NCBI GenBank assembly: GCA_035518875.1
Contig: DATIXD010000266.1
Span: 1-8,592, forward strand
Direction of reading: 5' to 3'
From: DATIXD01 sp035518875
GTDB lineage: Bacteria; Pseudomonadota; Gammaproteobacteria; Methylococcales; Methylococcaceae
Length of the DNA stretch: 8,592 bases
Shown: positions 7,297 through 8,592 of the stretch, piece by piece
Layout: each line of letters starts with the position of its first letter
Numbering within the stretch: position 1 is the stretch's first letter
Notes under the pieces: model-generated
Databases searched by the model: none
What the model saw: only the letters and a program-made list of their open reading frames with translations
What the model was told of the DNA's origin: nothing
Program-made: the position numbers and the translations under genes

Positions 7297-7909
7297 GAGC
7301 AGGAAATGCAGGGAGAGTTTTAAGACGAAAAATTGCCACCAAACGGAAATCACGGTCAAGCAAAATTCGCGCCTTAAAACCCACCAAATCCAACGTTAAG
7401 TGCTTCATAATTAAGACGCTTTGCTTCTTATGCCAGATAATTCATTGAAGCGTAAAGATATTTTTATGCTCCAAAGGAATAAAGCCGCATAGAAAATTTC
7501 ATTCCGCTGACTTCGAGGATCCTCGTTAGGTGTATGCATGTGAGGAACTCATTGCAATTACGTTTGTGGCCCCTTCTGGAAATTTCACTTCCGCTGTCGG
7601 CCAGAAGCGACCAATTGTCGGTGAACGGCCGGTTGTACGTGTTGAAGAACTGCAACTCGTAAATGTGAATCGACTGACTCCTTCGGTTTAGGGTTGTGCG
7701 ATGCCTGCCCTCATCCGCCGAGTTACCAGGCTCCGATCAGCCTTGTCGGGCAGGCGTCGCACAAGCCTTCAGGGAGGAAACCGCGGAGGGTAGCGATGCG
7801 GCTCGGGCAGACCTCAATGACGATGGGGATTTGACAGTTGCCGTTGGGCAGAATGGGGGCTGAAGAGGGCGAACGTGTTGATCCGCCCGAAGGCGATCAC
7901 GTCCAAAAG
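7297..7909. other. Gene-poor interval upstream of the sensor kinase
   Basis: No intact gene is supported here. Positions 7320-7500 are visibly AT-rich and should contain the kinase promoter, but I see no convincing -35/-10 pair. On the minus strand a TTG-started 63-codon frame (7464-7655, beginning MQFFNTYNRPFTDNWS) is unrecognised. On the plus strand a frame open from 7678 to TGA at 7861-7863 ends ADLNDDGDLTVAVGQNGG, which resembles a calcium-binding DxNxDG loop; it has no convincing start and may be a gene-end remnant. A long inverted repeat (7690-7768) is listed separately. Confidence 0.4.
7690..7768. repeat. Long imperfect inverted repeat (about 21-base arms, 37-base loop)
   Basis: The left arm 7690-7710 contains TTGTGCGATGCCTGCCC. 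The right arm 7748-7768 contains its reverse complement with one difference (GGGCAGGCGTCGCACAA). Three outer pairs extend the arms after one further mismatch. Inside the loop a second small hairpin is possible (AGGCT at 7728-7732 with AGCCT at 7739-7743). There is no T-run, so it is not a typical intrinsic terminator. It could be the folded end of a mobile element, a REP-like or MITE-like repeat, or a structured RNA. Confidence 0.6.
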
Positions 7910-8087
7910 GACTCTGTTGCGTTAGCAGAGGGAACTCAGATTTCGGTAAGCTACGCGCCCAACGAATAGTGCTGCAAGTACCCTTATGATCGACTTCAAA
8001 GGCCATCGCATCGAAAAAGACATCATCCTGACTTGTGTCCGTTGGTACCTGGCTCACCCGCTGAGTTACCGGAACCTGGAAGAGATC
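7910..8087 (+). mobile_element. IS6-family element remnant 2 (left end only)
   Basis: It begins with GACTCTGTTGCGTTAG, matching the terminal repeat of remnant 1 at 14 of 16 positions. The untranslated leader and first codons match remnant 1 at about 84 percent over 86 bases. Similarity to IS6-family transposases ends after residue 34, at about 8087. No right end or DDE domain is present. It has the same orientation as remnant 1, 2.3 kb away. Confidence 0.8.
7986..8087 (+). pseudogene. IS6-family transposase, N-terminal fragment (remnant 2)
   Basis: Translation from ATG 7986 gives MIDFKGHRIEKDIIL followed by VRWYLAHPLSYRNLEEI, closely matching the start of IS6/IS26-type transposases (FKG, DIIL, VRWY, SYR-L-E). 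The family continues with a helix-turn-helix and a DDE catalytic domain of about 200 residues, all missing. After codon 34 the frame stays open to a stop at 8379-8381 but encodes nothing recognisable. It is a dead fragment. Confidence 0.8.
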
Positions 8088-8273
8088 CGCACACCGTTCC
8101 AAGCGCGCGCCGTGCCGCACTTTGTTGCAGATGGTGTTGTCCTCCGAAGCCGGCCTGGGCCGGCTAGCACCCTTCGAGGTGTGAGCAAGCTGAGAACGGA
8201 CGACTGGACAACCGCCTGCCACGGAGCCTGCGACAAGACACTTTTTGAAGTCTCTGCGATCGGAACTCATCAT
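8088..8273 (-). pseudogene. N-terminal remnant of a Tat-exported protein
   Basis: On the minus strand ATG-ATG at 8273 begins MMSSDRRDFKKCLVAGSVAGG. This has a twin-arginine motif (RRDF at residues 6-9, followed by KK) and a mildly hydrophobic stretch, as in substrates of the Tat export system. AGGA lies about ten bases upstream of the first ATG. After about residue 25 the sequence is not recognisable, and at about residue 62 it meets the IS6 remnant, beyond which it is read antisense to the transposase. The frame continues to 7737 only by chance. The parent gene is unknown; it was probably truncated by the IS or by a later deletion. Confidence 0.4.
8148..8165. repeat. Short GC-rich palindrome
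   Basis: AGCCGGCCTGGGCCGGCT can fold into a 7-bp stem with a 4-base loop. It has no following T-run, so it is not a standard intrinsic terminator on either strand. It lies in the debris between IS remnant 2 and the Tat signal. Confidence 0.35.
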
Positions 8274-8322
8274 AGAAACCGCATCCTAATCAGTTGCATC
8301 GGCTTCGAGTGCTGTCTATTGA

Positions 8323-8592
8323 TTTTCTTCATCGAATCCGTCGTGCGACGGCAAATTGAATTTGACTTGGCTGCTCAATGACGTAAGGCAGGTCCTAAAG
8401 TCCTGGTCGTCAGGGCCGCAATCAGTTCGAATTTCCGGCGCGAGCAATGTCATGTCGACGCACGGCCGAGCGCCCCCGCATTGCCAGCAAATGCTGATTT
8501 CTCGCCAGCTCAAAGTCAGGCCCTGGCAGGATCATGGATCAATCGATTTGTTTCGTAAGTTTCACAAGGAAGTCATGCCCAACTTCGGATTC
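8323..8592 (+). CDS. Unrecognised reading frame open to the right edge (3' truncated)
   Basis: After TGA at 8320-8322 this frame has no stop for 90 codons to the window end. ATG candidates are 8452 (MSTHGRAPPHCQQ...) and 8491 (MLISRQLKVRPWQDHG...). Neither has a strong ribosome binding site. The final portion, GSIDLFRKFHKEVMPNFGF, looks protein-like, and about two thirds of codons from 8452 onward end in G or C, as expected for a coding frame here. I do not recognise the family. The part before 8452 may be non-coding. Confidence 0.35.
8338..8364. repeat. Two abutting palindromes upstream of the right-edge frame
   Basis: CCGTCGTGCGACGG (8338-8351, 6-bp arms) is directly followed by CAAATTGAATTTG (8352-8364, 6-bp arms around one base). 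Both are perfect. They lie between the divergent Tat-signal ORF (start 8273, minus) and a possible plus-strand start at 8452, where a regulator could bind. An operator role is inference; they also fall inside the extended open frame from 8323. Confidence 0.35.

Noticed and set aside
7284..7359. TTG at 7359 as the kinase start
   Set aside because: It has no ribosome binding site and adds 25 residues ahead of an ATG that has GAGGGG at the right spacing.
7223..7408. 61-codon minus-strand leader ORF overlapping the kinase start
   Set aside because: It is in another frame over the kinase start, has no clear ribosome binding site and is unrecognisable.
7421..7436. Sigma-54 promoter (GG-N10-GC) upstream of the kinase
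   Set aside because: The GG and GC on the minus strand near TGGCATAAGAAGC are 8 rather than 10 bases apart.
7690..7768. Integron attC site or group II intron end
   Set aside because: The arms lack the attC core GTTRRRY/RYYYAAC, and no intron domains V/VI or reverse transcriptase are present, although GTGCG occurs at the left arm.
7737..8273. The full 178-codon minus-strand frame as one intact gene
   Set aside because: Only its first part has a Tat-like signal; the rest runs antisense through IS remnant 2 and the inverted repeat, so its length is accidental.

Overview
The window looks like chromosomal DNA from a Gram-negative bacterium, most likely a gamma- or betaproteobacterium. The grounds are a periplasmic Prc/Tsp-type protease with a Sec signal, a GlrK/QseE-type sensor kinase, a proteobacterial-style DinB with a clamp-binding tail, and IS6-family insertion-sequence remnants. 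I cannot fix the genus. Base composition is moderately GC-rich in the main genes and visibly more AT-rich around 7320-7500.

Layout. Positions 1-381 (+) hold the 3' end of a DUF1259 (LppY/LpqO family) gene that begins outside the window. It converges on a long minus-strand series: prc (457-2631), a cytochrome P450 (2878-4137) and dinB (4202-5371). The P450 lies only 64 nt downstream of dinB and may be co-transcribed with it. prc has its own candidate sigma-70 promoter near 2732-2758.

From about 5380 to the right edge the window looks like a decay zone. Two left ends of IS6-family elements (5597-5717 and 7910-8087) lie in the same orientation, each with the terminal inverted repeat and the first codons of the transposase and nothing more. 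Between them sits a GlrK-like sensor histidine kinase (5881-7284) whose phospho-acceptor histidine is replaced by asparagine. Its stop abuts the ATG of a 33-codon truncated reading frame, so the original downstream partners appear to have been removed where IS remnant 1 lies. Other debris: a short C-terminal gene tail (5478-5609), a truncated minus-strand gene start with a twin-arginine signal peptide (8088-8273), and a plus-strand reading frame that stays open to the right edge (from 8323). There is also a long inverted repeat (7690-7768) and a pair of abutting palindromes (8338-8364).

How the genes fit together. Prc (periplasmic proteolysis), DinB (translesion synthesis) and the P450 (oxidation of an unknown substrate) do not form one pathway. 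The most unusual element is the kinase: an intact ATP-binding domain joined to an H-box without histidine, no response regulator in view, and IS scars on both sides. I see no tRNA, rRNA, CRISPR array or complete transposon.
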